A stretch of DNA of 58,348 bases from the NCBI GenBank assembly GCA_025465095.1, contig JAODME010000011.1, positions 1-58,348 on the forward strand, read 5' to 3'. Each line of letters starts with the position of its first letter. Positions within the stretch are counted from its first letter, which is position 1. The stretch comes from Microbacteriaceae bacterium. Its GTDB lineage: Bacteria; Actinomycetota; Actinomycetes; Actinomycetales; Microbacteriaceae. Under the pieces are notes generated by a model, which had not been told where the DNA came from, searched no databases, and was given only the letters and a program-made list of their open reading frames with translations. This document shows, piece by piece, positions 39,367 to 47,008 of the stretch. A program made the translations under genes and the position numbers.

Positions 39367-39399
39367 GGCGGGAGCGTAGATCTGCGGTGTGCTCCCGCC
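39367..39399. terminator. hairpin between ppgK and rnpB, candidate terminator
   Basis: Arms GGCGGGAGC and GCTCCCGCC with a 15-base loop, lying between the converging ends of ppgK (plus) and rnpB (minus). No clear U-tract. Confidence 0.4.
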
Positions 39400-39430
39400 G
39401 CGGGCACGGCGCACCTTGAGCGGACGAGGC

Positions 39431-39812
39431 GGGGGCGAATGGGCCGGCTGATACGCCGGGTTCTGTTCACGCGCATCCGGGGATGCAACGCTGGACGGCC
39501 ATCTATCTACGATGTACGTTGCCGCACACCTCCAGCGGTCTACCCGGGAACTCGGCGAGCAGCCTCAACGTTCCCTGTCTGACCTTGCTCCGGGCGAGGT
39601 TTACCTAGCCGATCGGTCACCCGAATCGCTGGTGGTCTCTTACACCACCGTTTCATCCTTACCGCCGACCGAGGTCAGCGGCGGTTTGCTTTCTGTTGCA
39701 CTTTCTCGCGGATTGCTCCGGGTGGGTGTTACCCACCGCCCTGCTCTGTGGAGCCCGGACGTTCCTCGGCGACTGTTGCCAGTCGACGCGACCGTCTTGC
39801 CGACCCATTCGC
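39431..39812 (-). ncRNA. rnpB: RNase P RNA, bacterial type A
   Basis: The catalytic RNA that matures tRNA 5' ends. On the minus strand the terminal helix pairs 5' GCGAATGGG with 3' CCCATTCGC; downstream of the 5' strand come the P4-forming GAGGAACGTCCGGGCTCC and ACAGAGCAGGGCGGTG, later GGTAAGGATGAAACGGTG and GTAAGAGACCACCAGC, then ACAGAACCCGGCGTATCAGC near the 3' end, all universal CRI-CRV elements. The length of about 380 bases fits type A. The 3' end may extend a few bases. Confidence 0.95.
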
Positions 39813-39817
39813 GAGCA

Positions 39818-39823
39818 ATCCTA
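39818..39823 (-). promoter_or_regulatory. -10 box of rnpB overlapping the upstream stop codon
   Basis: TAGGAT, about six bases before the 5' end of RNase P RNA. Its TAG is the stop codon of the zinc-ribbon-family gene. Confidence 0.5.
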
Positions 39824-40588
39824 CTCGAAGCGGACGCCCGCCGCCCGGTCGAGCCCGGACTCGCTTGTTCGTACGAGGATCGCTTGGCTGTCGGGGCAGA
39901 TGAGCACGTCGTCGGGGGCGGCCGCGCGCACGATCGCCATCTCGTTCTCGAGCAGCTTCACTCCGCTGGCGCTCGACACTCCCCCGCGCAACAGCGAAGC
40001 GCCGGCGCCGTAGCGTGCGCGCTGCCGCTCGTACAATGCCACCAGATCCGGCGGAAGCCTGGCGGCGATGGTGGCACGGTTGGCGGCGGCGTGCCCGCGC
40101 TCCGACTCCAGTGCCACGGCCGAGGTCTTACGGTCGCCCTCGACAGCGGCGATCCGCTCGAGCAGTTCGGCGTGCTCGGCGGCGGTGATGCGTGCCCCGT
40201 TCTCGAGCAGTTCGAGCTTCTCCATCACAGCGATCTCGATGTCTTCGAGGTCCGCCAGACGACGGCGGAGCCCTTCAAGTTCGTGTTCGAGCCCTGCGAC
40301 ATCCTTCACCGAGGAGGATGCCTGCAGTCTGCCGTTGTCGCGGACGATGCGTGCCTCGACGACTGCGACGTCCGATTCGACTCTGGACAGTTCCAGCCGG
40401 GCGTCCTCGACCGCACCCGCCTCTGTCGCTCGCTGCTGGCGGAGACGCTCGGATTGCGCCGCGAGGGCTGCGAGGGTCCCCAGTTCCGGGAGGTTCTTCG
40501 CGCGGTAGTCGAGCTGTTGCAGCTTCGTGTCGATCGCCTGCAACTCGAGCAGATGCGCCTGGGTATCGGGGCTGGCTTTCAGCGCCAT
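39821..40588 (-). CDS. coiled-coil C4-zinc-ribbon family protein with degenerate ribbon
   Basis: A protein of 255 residues. Residues 10-170 form a long antiparallel coiled coil (QAIDTKLQQLDYRAKNLPEL at the start), and the C-terminus is the position of the CxxC...CxxC ribbon of this DUF164-like family. Here the first pair reads GVSSASGVKLL and the second CPDSQAILVRT, so three of four cysteines are gone while the flanking family signature (IVRAAAPDDVLICPDSQ) is intact. Zinc binding is therefore unlikely. It is next to Nif3 and rnpB, its standard actinobacterial neighbours. Confidence 0.88.
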   Translation of the reverse strand: MALKASPDTQAHLLELQAIDTKLQQLDYRAKNLPELGTLAALAAQSERLRQQRATEAGAVEDARLELSRVESDVAVVEARIVRDNGRLQASSSVKDVAGLEHELEGLRRRLADLEDIEIAVMEKLELLENGARITAAEHAELLERIAAVEGDRKTSAVALESERGHAAANRATIAARLPPDLVALYERQRARYGAGASLLRGGVSSASGVKLLENEMAIVRAAAPDDVLICPDSQAILVRTSESGLDRAAGVRFE

Positions 40589-40641
40589 GGTGCCTCATTC
40601 ATTTCGTGGTGTCGGTTGGGGATGTCACTGTGCGGCGGCTT

Positions 40642-41460
40642 TCACTGTACGACGACGAAATCCCATGGGTCGGTCCTGATGTCGCTCACCGTCACCTTCA
40701 CGCCCGGGAGGGCGAGCCGCAACTCGTCAGCCGCCGTCTCCAGCCATAACCACTCGCTCGCCCAATGCGAGACGTCGATGAGTGCGGGGCCCCGACGGAG
40801 GCGAGCGTTCTCGCGGGCCTCGGAAGCGGGATGATGACGTAGGTCAGAGGTGATGTAGACGTCGGCGTCGAGCACGGCGGGCTCCGACAGCAGAGAGTCG
40901 CCTGCCCCGCCGCACAGGGCGACGGTGCTGATCGGCGCGTCGTAGGCACCGGAGACTCGGATTCCGGATGCCGTCGGTGGAAGGATCTCGGCGAGCCGTC
41001 GGGCGAGCGCACCCAGCGTTGTCACCTCGGGGAGGGCACCAACGCGGCCGAGCCCGGTGGAACCGTCCGAGTCGCCGACGATGGGTCGGGTATCGGTCAA
41101 ACCGATCACGCTTGCGAACACGGCCGAGGTGCCCGTGCCGACGACGTCGGCGTTCGTGTGCGCCGCGACGAGCGCGCAGCCCGCCCGGATCAACCTGGCG
41201 AGCATTGCCCCCTTGTACCGGTCCTCTGCTACCGAGGTGACCCCTCGTAGCAGGAGCGGATGATGCACCAGCAGCAGGTCGGCGCCCAGCTCGATCGCCT
41301 CGTCGACGGTTTCGCCCACTGCGTCGACGGCGAGGTGGATACGCTCCACGCCCGACGAGGGGTCACCGGCAAGCAGACCGGGCGCGTCCCACGGCTGCGT
41401 TCCGGACGATGGCCAAAGCCGGTCGATGGCGGAGAGGACTTCGGCGACGATTACGGACAC
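40642..41460 (-). CDS. Nif3-like dinuclear metal center protein
   Basis: A Nif3/YbgI family protein (272 residues), possibly GTP cyclohydrolase 1 type 2-like. Metal ligands are visible in LLLVHHPLLLRG (His-His), AAHTNADVV (His ... Asp) and the C-terminal DVSHWASEW (His, with a downstream Glu). The start is the GTG at 41460, where the family homology (VAEVLSAIDRLWP) begins and a TAGACT box sits seven bases upstream. The function is not firmly established. Confidence 0.9.
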   Translation of the reverse strand: MSVIVAEVLSAIDRLWPSSGTQPWDAPGLLAGDPSSGVERIHLAVDAVGETVDEAIELGADLLLVHHPLLLRGVTSVAEDRYKGAMLARLIRAGCALVAAHTNADVVGTGTSAVFASVIGLTDTRPIVGDSDGSTGLGRVGALPEVTTLGALARRLAEILPPTASGIRVSGAYDAPISTVALCGGAGDSLLSEPAVLDADVYITSDLRHHPASEARENARLRRGPALIDVSHWASEWLWLETAADELRLALPGVKVTVSDIRTDPWDFVVVQ

Positions 41461-41467
41461 GGCACCG

Positions 41468-41473
41468 AGTCTA
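41468..41473 (-). promoter_or_regulatory. -10 box of nif3, leaderless type
   Basis: TAGACT, seven bases, GTG; no Shine-Dalgarno sequence. Confidence 0.5.
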
Positions 41474-41498
41474 CCGATCGCGCTCGACCCTCCCGGAG

Positions 41499-41915
41499 CT
41501 AGCGAGAGCCCCGGACCCGACCTAGCATGGCGAGCACAATTCCGCCGAGCCCTGTCGCGAGGATCGAGCCTGCCACTATCGACGCACGGGGCTCGCCTCG
41601 CCATCGCCGCGGAATCTGAGAGGCCACCCTGCCGCGCAGGTCCCGCGCCCGCGATGGGACGTCGACATCGTACTTAATCTCGCCGAGCGTGTGGAGGAGC
41701 CGAGCCCTCGTCGCGTCCACCTCGGCACGGATCTGCTCGGGCGATCGGGGGTCCTTGGGCTTCTTCGGCTTCTTCGGCTCCGGCGGAACGGTGCTCCTGT
41801 CGCCGCGATTGATGTCACGCGCCTTCGCGAGGGACCTCTGCTGAGCGACTCCCCGCGCTACCGCCGAAACGACCCCTGCCGCGGTGAGCTGGTCCTTCTT
41901 CTTTCGTCTAGCCAT
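41499..41915 (-). CDS. DUF3618 domain protein
   Basis: A protein of 138 residues: a basic N-terminus rich in Lys and Arg with a PKKPKKPK run, the DUF3618 motif SPEQIRAEVDATRARLLHTL (about 67-86), and a single C-terminal membrane segment (VAGSILATGLGGIVLAMLG) ending in RVRGSR. The family is associated with actinobacterial envelope; function unknown. GAGGAGG lies six bases before the ATG. Confidence 0.86.
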   Translation of the reverse strand: MARRKKKDQLTAAGVVSAVARGVAQQRSLAKARDINRGDRSTVPPEPKKPKKPKDPRSPEQIRAEVDATRARLLHTLGEIKYDVDVPSRARDLRGRVASQIPRRWRGEPRASIVAGSILATGLGGIVLAMLGRVRGSR

Positions 41916-42016
41916 GGTCGTCCTCCTCGCGATCCTGTGTCGCCACATGTTCGAAACCGCGGCCGGTTCCCACTACGACTGTAACCCTGTGGCCCGTTCC
42001 GGCGGAGGCGCAAGCC

Positions 42017-42715
42017 TCACAGAGGATTGATGAGCTCGGCGCGGTCGTCCCCGCGGAGTGCGGCGACCTGATGCATCACGAGGGCCTCGACCGCCGGGGT
42101 AGACGCGGCGACAGCGGCATCGACGAAGCTCTGATCACCTTCGGTCGTCGGGTCGAGCCACTCGTCCCACCATTCGTTCGGCAGCGTGACCGGTGTGCGT
42201 TCGTGGATGCCGCGCAACGCCCCAACGGCGTCGCGCGTGAGGATGGTGGCAGTGAGCACCCATCTCGCGGGATCATCGTCGGCTCGAGCGGCATCCCGCC
42301 ACCATGAATAGAGCCCGGCGAACCCGATCATCCCGTCCGTCGGGCGGATGTAGTAGGGCGTCTTGGTCTTTCCCTCTGTCTTCCACTCGTAATAGCCCGA
42401 GGCTGGGATGATCGCACGCTTGGATCGCACCGAGTTCGCGAAGAACGGTTTCTCCGCCGCCGATTCCGATCGGGCGTTGAACGTCGGGAACTTCGTCTGC
42501 AGGGTCTTCGAGTACGAGGGGGTGAGGGACCAGCGGGCGCCCTCGAGCCTTCGTACCGGTTGTCCGTCGCCCTTCACGGATTCCACGACGGTGGGTATGC
42601 GGTCGGTGGGGCGCACATTCCAGGACGGGGCCGGCAGATTCTCGCCCTCTACCTCGATCTCGAACAACCCGAGAAGGTCACGACGTTCTCCCGCCACCAC
42701 GAATCGTCCGCACAT
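42017..42715 (-). CDS. SRAP family protein (HMCES/YedK)
   Basis: Forms a covalent thiazolidine link with abasic sites in single-stranded DNA, shielding them from breakage (232 residues). The N-terminal MCGRF exposes Cys2 after Met removal; NARSESAAEKPFF holds the conserved Asn and Glu region, ASGYYEWK the catalytic Glu, and RGIHERTPVTL the active-site His. No SOS box was seen upstream. Confidence 0.93.
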   Translation of the reverse strand: MCGRFVVAGERRDLLGLFEIEVEGENLPAPSWNVRPTDRIPTVVESVKGDGQPVRRLEGARWSLTPSYSKTLQTKFPTFNARSESAAEKPFFANSVRSKRAIIPASGYYEWKTEGKTKTPYYIRPTDGMIGFAGLYSWWRDAARADDDPARWVLTATILTRDAVGALRGIHERTPVTLPNEWWDEWLDPTTEGDQSFVDAAVAASTPAVEALVMHQVAALRGDDRAELINPL

Positions 42716-42739
42716 GCTCCCATCATCCCGCCGCAGCGC

Positions 42740-43906
42740 TCACGCGGTGACACCGCTCGGCGCGAGGTGAGTCCGGCCGACGGCGTCTTTGATTACAGCG
42801 GACGCGCTTCCGGTGCTCGCGAACGTCTCGCGCTGACGGCGGGCCCCCGTCCCGTTTGTGAGGATGTCGTCGACGATGCGCGCCACTTCGCTTTCCTCGC
42901 CCAGTTCTCCGAGGACCGGTGCGACATGCTCGAGAAGAGCACGAACTACGACCCTGGCGGGCATCGGTGTCTCGCTGAGAGGATCGATCAGGTCACCTTC
43001 GGTGCCCGACTTGCTCGCCCGCCAGGACGCGAGCCGCAGCTGGAGGACGGATGCGGGAACTGGGGCCTTACGGGCACGCCATTCCCGAGCCGCCGTCTCC
43101 ACGAGGCCCCGCACGAGCGCGGCGATGACCGCGGCATGCTCGCCGTCGAGGCACACGTCCGCGATTCGTGTCTCAATGGTCGGGTGGTGGCGGGAGAGTC
43201 GGGCATCGAAGTACATCATTCCTTCATCGAGCGGAACGCCTGTCCTGAGGAGGTCCTCTACCGTGGCCCGATACTGCGCTTCCGACCCGAATATCTCGTT
43301 GGGGCCGGTGGTCGGCCACCTCATCCACGCCTGATACCGATAGCTCGCGTAACCGGTGTCCTCACCTTCCCAGAACGGGGAGTTGGCGCTTAACGCGAGC
43401 AGCACCGGAAGCCAGACGCGTATCCGATCGAGAACCGCGATCCCCTCCTCCGCTGATTCGATTCCGACGTGGACGTGGAATCCGCAGCTCAGCTGGTGTC
43501 TCATGGTCATGCCGAACTGAGACTCCATCGCCTCGTAGCGCGGCACTGGCACGAGGCAGGTGGCGAGTGGTTCGATAGCCGTCGCCATCGCAACGGTTCG
43601 TGCGCCGAAGAGCCCGGCCGCGGCATCCGACCTCTTGCGGCCGGCCCGGATCGCGGACGTCAGTTCGGCGAGCGTGTGAACGGGGCGGCTGATCACCTCG
43701 ATCTGCTCCTGCTTCACCTCGAATTGGAGTGTGCTGGGGATGCGCGCGTCGAAAGAGGCTGTTCCGGGAGGAACCGCTACTGCGTCCTGCAACGACATGA
43801 TCGATCCTGCGACGGCCACCGGCCTGGCCGACACGGCGTCGATCAGCAACAGTTCTTCCTCGACGCCAACGCTGCGCACCGGCGACTTCGCACTCTCACG
43901 TCCCAT
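42740..43906 (-). CDS. carboxylate-amine ligase, YbdK/GCS2 type
   Basis: A glutamate-cysteine ligase 2 family enzyme of 388 residues (ATP-dependent carboxylate-amine ligase). Visible: SVGVEEELLLIDAVSARPV (metal-binding Glu pair), EVKQEQIEVISRPVHTL, GFHVHVGIESAEEGIAV, SANSPFWEGEDTGYASYR and FDARLSRHHPTIETRIADVC. Its physiological substrate is unproven; glutathione is not expected in this group, where mycothiol is the usual thiol. GGGAGGAG lies six bases before the ATG. Confidence 0.9.
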   Translation of the reverse strand: MGRESAKSPVRSVGVEEELLLIDAVSARPVAVAGSIMSLQDAVAVPPGTASFDARIPSTLQFEVKQEQIEVISRPVHTLAELTSAIRAGRKRSDAAAGLFGARTVAMATAIEPLATCLVPVPRYEAMESQFGMTMRHQLSCGFHVHVGIESAEEGIAVLDRIRVWLPVLLALSANSPFWEGEDTGYASYRYQAWMRWPTTGPNEIFGSEAQYRATVEDLLRTGVPLDEGMMYFDARLSRHHPTIETRIADVCLDGEHAAVIAALVRGLVETAAREWRARKAPVPASVLQLRLASWRASKSGTEGDLIDPLSETPMPARVVVRALLEHVAPVLGELGEESEVARIVDDILTNGTGARRQRETFASTGSASAVIKDAVGRTHLAPSGVTA

Positions 43907-44038
43907 CGTTAGCTCCTCCCTCGAGCGACCGCCACCCCTTTCACTATTGATGATGCGCGGCTATGAGTGAAGACGGTAGATATTTTCGACTCGGCCGAGT
44001 ACACGCCGAACCACGCACGGCATTGAGAGGAATGGAGT

Positions 44039-45463
44039 ATGAATAAGCGGTCAGAATCGGATGGCGGGGAGGACTGTCGGGTTCTCGACTACCTGAACGC
44101 CAACACCTCGAGGATCATCGCCGAACTGAGCGAGTGGATCCGGGTTCCCTCGGTGGCCGGGCTTCCCGAGCGGGAACAGAACCTCATGCAGTCGGCCAAC
44201 CTCCTCGCCGCGGCCTGTCGCGAGATCGGGTTCCCGGTCGCCGAGCTCCTTCCGACCGGACCCACCGTCGCCGTGTATGCCGAGTGGTGCGAGGCCCCGA
44301 AGGCACCGACGGTGCTTGTCTACAGCCACCACGACGTTCGCGCCGTCAAGGACGAACGCTGGGATCAGACGGAGCCATTCATCCCAGCGCGGCGACAGGG
44401 ACGCCTCTATGGTCGCGGAAGCTCCGATGCCAAAGGTCAGCTGGTCGCGCACCTCTGGGGTGTGCGCGCGCACCTTGAGGGGGCCGGTCGTGCGGCGCCG
44501 GCGGTGAATCTGAAGTGGCTTATCGAGGGGGAAGAGGAGATGGGTTCGCCGAATCTCGCGACGCTCCTCGAGCACCATCGCGACCGGCTCCGGTGCGACG
44601 TCGTCGTCTTTTCGGACACGCTGCAATGGCGGGCCGATCATCCCGCCATCTGCACGAGTGTGCGAGGCATGATCAGCGCCCACCTGGATGTGCGCGGACC
44701 TGCGCGGGACGTGCACAGTGGCGCGGTGTCCGGCCCCGCGCCCAATCCGATCCACGAACTGAGTCGGCTGATCGGACAGTTGGAAGACGCGGACGGCCGG
44801 GTGACTCTGCCCGGCTTCTACGACGACGTGCCAGAGTTATCCACGCGTCGGCGGGCCGAGCTCGCCGCCCTCCCCTTCTCGGACGAGGACTGGCTGGAGC
44901 GCTCACAGACGCGATCGATCGGCGGCGAGGCTGGCTACACCGTGCTCGAACGCCTGTGGGCACGCCCGTCCGTGGAGGTGACGTCGATCCTCGCCGGGGA
45001 CCCTGTCGGCACGTCCCGCGCCGCGGTTCCCGCTATCGCCTCGGCCGATGTGAGCATCCGGTTCGTGGTCGGCCAGACGGCGGGCGTCGTCGCCGAGCAA
45101 TTACGCACCTGGGTGGCCGAGAAGTTACCCGACACGGTGGACTATGAACTCGCCGTCGCCGAAGAGACGGCGCAGGAGCCGTACGAAACCCCCGACCACC
45201 CCGCGGTCCAGGCGCTCGAGCGCGCCATCGGGCGGGCAAATGGCGGCGCACTGGCGGGACGAATGGGGAACGCGGGCGGCGGCCCGGCCGAACTGCTCGC
45301 CTCGACCCTTGATGCTCCGGTCGTATTCTTCGGCACTGGCCTGCCTGAAGATCACTGGCACGACAGCGACGAGAGCGTGAGAATCGACGTGCTCGTCGCC
45401 GGGGCAGCGACGATCGCGTTCCTGTGGTCGGAACTCGCGACAGTGGCCGTCGCACCCGCATGA
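44039..45463 (+). CDS. M20 family dipeptidase
   Basis: A dizinc peptidase of 474 residues. It has the M20 signature VYSHHDVRAVKDERWD (first metal His and catalytic Asp), GRGSSDAKGQLVAHL (bridging Asp), LIEGEEEMGSPNL (catalytic Glu and metal Glu), and a dimerization lid domain (about 210-350) starting at RGMISAHLDVRGPARDVHSG. The C-terminal metal His is in GLPEDHWHDSDES. The DHWH and length fit dipeptidases of the CNDP/ArgE type. GAGAGG precedes the ATG. Confidence 0.92.
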   Translation: MNKRSESDGGEDCRVLDYLNANTSRIIAELSEWIRVPSVAGLPEREQNLMQSANLLAAACREIGFPVAELLPTGPTVAVYAEWCEAPKAPTVLVYSHHDVRAVKDERWDQTEPFIPARRQGRLYGRGSSDAKGQLVAHLWGVRAHLEGAGRAAPAVNLKWLIEGEEEMGSPNLATLLEHHRDRLRCDVVVFSDTLQWRADHPAICTSVRGMISAHLDVRGPARDVHSGAVSGPAPNPIHELSRLIGQLEDADGRVTLPGFYDDVPELSTRRRAELAALPFSDEDWLERSQTRSIGGEAGYTVLERLWARPSVEVTSILAGDPVGTSRAAVPAIASADVSIRFVVGQTAGVVAEQLRTWVAEKLPDTVDYELAVAEETAQEPYETPDHPAVQALERAIGRANGGALAGRMGNAGGGPAELLASTLDAPVVFFGTGLPEDHWHDSDESVRIDVLVAGAATIAFLWSELATVAVAPA

Positions 45464-45641
45464 GCGGCTGAAACCTCGCACTTCACGAACGTGACCGCTT
45501 CCGCAACCGACCGATGAGACCCACAGCGCGAAGACGGACTTCGGGGCGCTGAACGGCGTGTCGTCGGCTCAGCGTCAACTCTCGATCGGCACGCGGTGCT
45601 CGTTGAGAGAACTCGTCGATGCGACTGGTCTCCGAGCAGGG

Positions 45642-46241
45642 TCACGTTCGGGAACGGCTAACTTCCAGTCCGCTCACCAGCAGGTCGACGCCGAAGTCGA
45701 ACTCAGCACTCGGATCCTCTTCGAGGGCAGAGGCGCCCGTGTCGGGCGCACGTACGCCAAGGCTGTCGTACTGCATCCGCTGTTGTTCGTGGGAGACGTG
45801 TCCGAGCACGAAGTGCAGTATGGCCGTTGCAGCCCGCTGAGCTGTGATCTCGTCGTAGCCGTCGTCGACGATGGAGGCGACGAGGTTGTCCCGTGCGACG
45901 GTCGAGCCCAGGCCGAGCGCGAGCGTACTGGAGACGACTTCTGCTCCGTCGCGATATGCGAGCAGCGCATTTCGCAGAGCAGCGGCTTCGGCGCGGAGGT
46001 TTCCGGGCCGGTCAGGATCGGGGTGGCGCGGTGTCGTCGGCGTCACGATCCGGTTGGCAAGCTCGGCAAGCAGGTGCTGCTTGTTGGGGAAGTGCCAGTA
46101 CAGGGCGCTGGGCTGCACGTCGAGCGCGCCGGCAAGTCGGCGCATCGTCAGATCGGGGAGGCCGAAGTCGTCCAGGATCCGCAGGGCTGCGCTGACAACG
46201 TCCTCGCGGCTGTGCCTGCGTCCGTATTCGGCTTGGCTCAT
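45642..46241 (-). CDS. bioQ: TetR family repressor, BioQ-like
   Basis: A 199-residue TetR regulator. The N-terminal helix-turn-helix is RREDVV-like helix 1 (SREDVVSAALRILDDFG), then LTMRRLAGALDVQPSALYWH (about 31-50) with the family's YWHF-NK(Q/R)HLL continuation. The C-terminal ligand domain is variable. It is divergent from the bioY operon, and the intergenic palindromes resemble the BioQ motif of corynebacteria (TGAAC-N3-GTTAC), hence the assignment as a biotin regulator. The ATG at 46241 follows a TATAGT box by six bases; the first operator directly abuts that box, which suggests autorepression. Confidence 0.85.
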   Translation of the reverse strand: MSQAEYGRRHSREDVVSAALRILDDFGLPDLTMRRLAGALDVQPSALYWHFPNKQHLLAELANRIVTPTTPRHPDPDRPGNLRAEAAALRNALLAYRDGAEVVSSTLALGLGSTVARDNLVASIVDDGYDEITAQRAATAILHFVLGHVSHEQQRMQYDSLGVRAPDTGASALEEDPSAEFDFGVDLLVSGLEVSRSRT

Positions 46242-46247
46242 GGGACC

Positions 46248-46253
46248 ACTATA
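46248..46253 (-). promoter_or_regulatory. -10 box of the BioQ-like repressor gene, leaderless type
   Basis: TATAGT, six bases, ATG. The upstream edge touches operator copy 1 at 46254, so a bound repressor would cover the -10/-35 spacer. Confidence 0.55.
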
Positions 46254-46341
46254 GTGAACACCGTTCAGGTGAACGGTGTTCAAGTGAACGCTGTTCAGGG
46301 ACCAGTGTTCAGGTGAACGGTGTTCATGTGAAGAGTGTTCA
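46254..46341. promoter_or_regulatory. array of six tandem BioQ-type operators
   Basis: Six 14-base units start at 46254, 46269, 46284, 46298, 46313 and 46328, a 15-base period (14 at copy 3-4). Copies 1, 2, 3 and 5 contain TGAAC-N3-GTTCA (GTGAACACCGTTCA, GTGAACGGTGTTCA, GTGAACGCTGTTCA, GTGAACGGTGTTCA); copy 6 is GTGAAGAGTGTTCA and copy 4 GGGACCAGTGTTCA, with degenerate left halves. The array spans the whole repressor-bioY promoter region. Confidence 0.85.
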
Positions 46342-46366
46342 GCTGTCATTCGATGAAGGAGTCTTT

Positions 46367-47008
46367 GTGATCGCCCCTCCCCCACCCGCCCTCCGATCCC
46401 CCATCCGGCGATTAGGCGTCACCGACGTCTCGCGGGTTGCTGTTTTCGCGGCATTGGTGGCTGTACTGGGGCTTCCTGGCGGCTTCACCATCGTGAGTTC
46501 GGTGCCGATCACCGCCCAGACGCTCGGCGTCATGCTCGCCGGCGCCATCCTCGGGCCGTGGCTTGGTGCACTCTCCGTGACTGTTCTGCTGGCTCTCGTC
46601 GCCGTCGGGCTACCCTTGCTCGCTGGTGGCCGCGGTGGTGTCGGGGTGTTTGTCGGCCCGTCCGCAGGATTCCTGCTCGGCTGGATCGTGGGGGCCATCG
46701 TGATCGGGCTCATTGTCCACGCGGGTGCTCGCAAACCCAGGTTGTGGAGGACCTTCGTCGGTGTTCTGACCGGCGGGATTCTTACGATCTACGCCGTGGG
46801 AATCCCAGTCCAGAGCGCGGTGACCCGTCTACCACTCGCGGAGACTGCCTTGACCAGCCTCGTGTTCGTGCCTGGTGACCTCATGAAAGCGGTGATCGCT
46901 ACCGGTATCGTCATGACACTGGTGCGCGCCTACCCCCGGGGCTTCCGGCGGGTGTGGCCGGCGAAGTCCGCGAAAGGCGCCGAACCGGATCGAGCGGCCG
47001 TAGAGTGA
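46367..47008 (+). CDS. bioY: biotin ECF transporter S component
   Basis: The substrate-binding membrane subunit for biotin uptake (213 residues, about six membrane segments). The BioY signature is visible: VAVFAALVAVLGL, SVPITAQTLGVMLAGAILGP, GVFVGPSAGFLLGWIVGA, and LVFVPGDLMKAVIA near the C-terminus. The GTG start at 46367 has GAAGGAG five bases upstream; an ATG within operator copy 5 (46313) would put the operator array in the coding region and is rejected. It overlaps the next gene by four bases (GTGA). Confidence 0.93.
   Translation: MIAPPPPALRSPIRRLGVTDVSRVAVFAALVAVLGLPGGFTIVSSVPITAQTLGVMLAGAILGPWLGALSVTVLLALVAVGLPLLAGGRGGVGVFVGPSAGFLLGWIVGAIVIGLIVHAGARKPRLWRTFVGVLTGGILTIYAVGIPVQSAVTRLPLAETALTSLVFVPGDLMKAVIATGIVMTLVRAYPRGFRRVWPAKSAKGAEPDRAAVE

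Noticed and set aside
46313-46366. ATG inside the operator array as the bioY start
   Set aside because: It would translate the operator repeats, whereas GTG 46367 has a clean GAAGGAG at spacing 5 and begins just before the first membrane segment.
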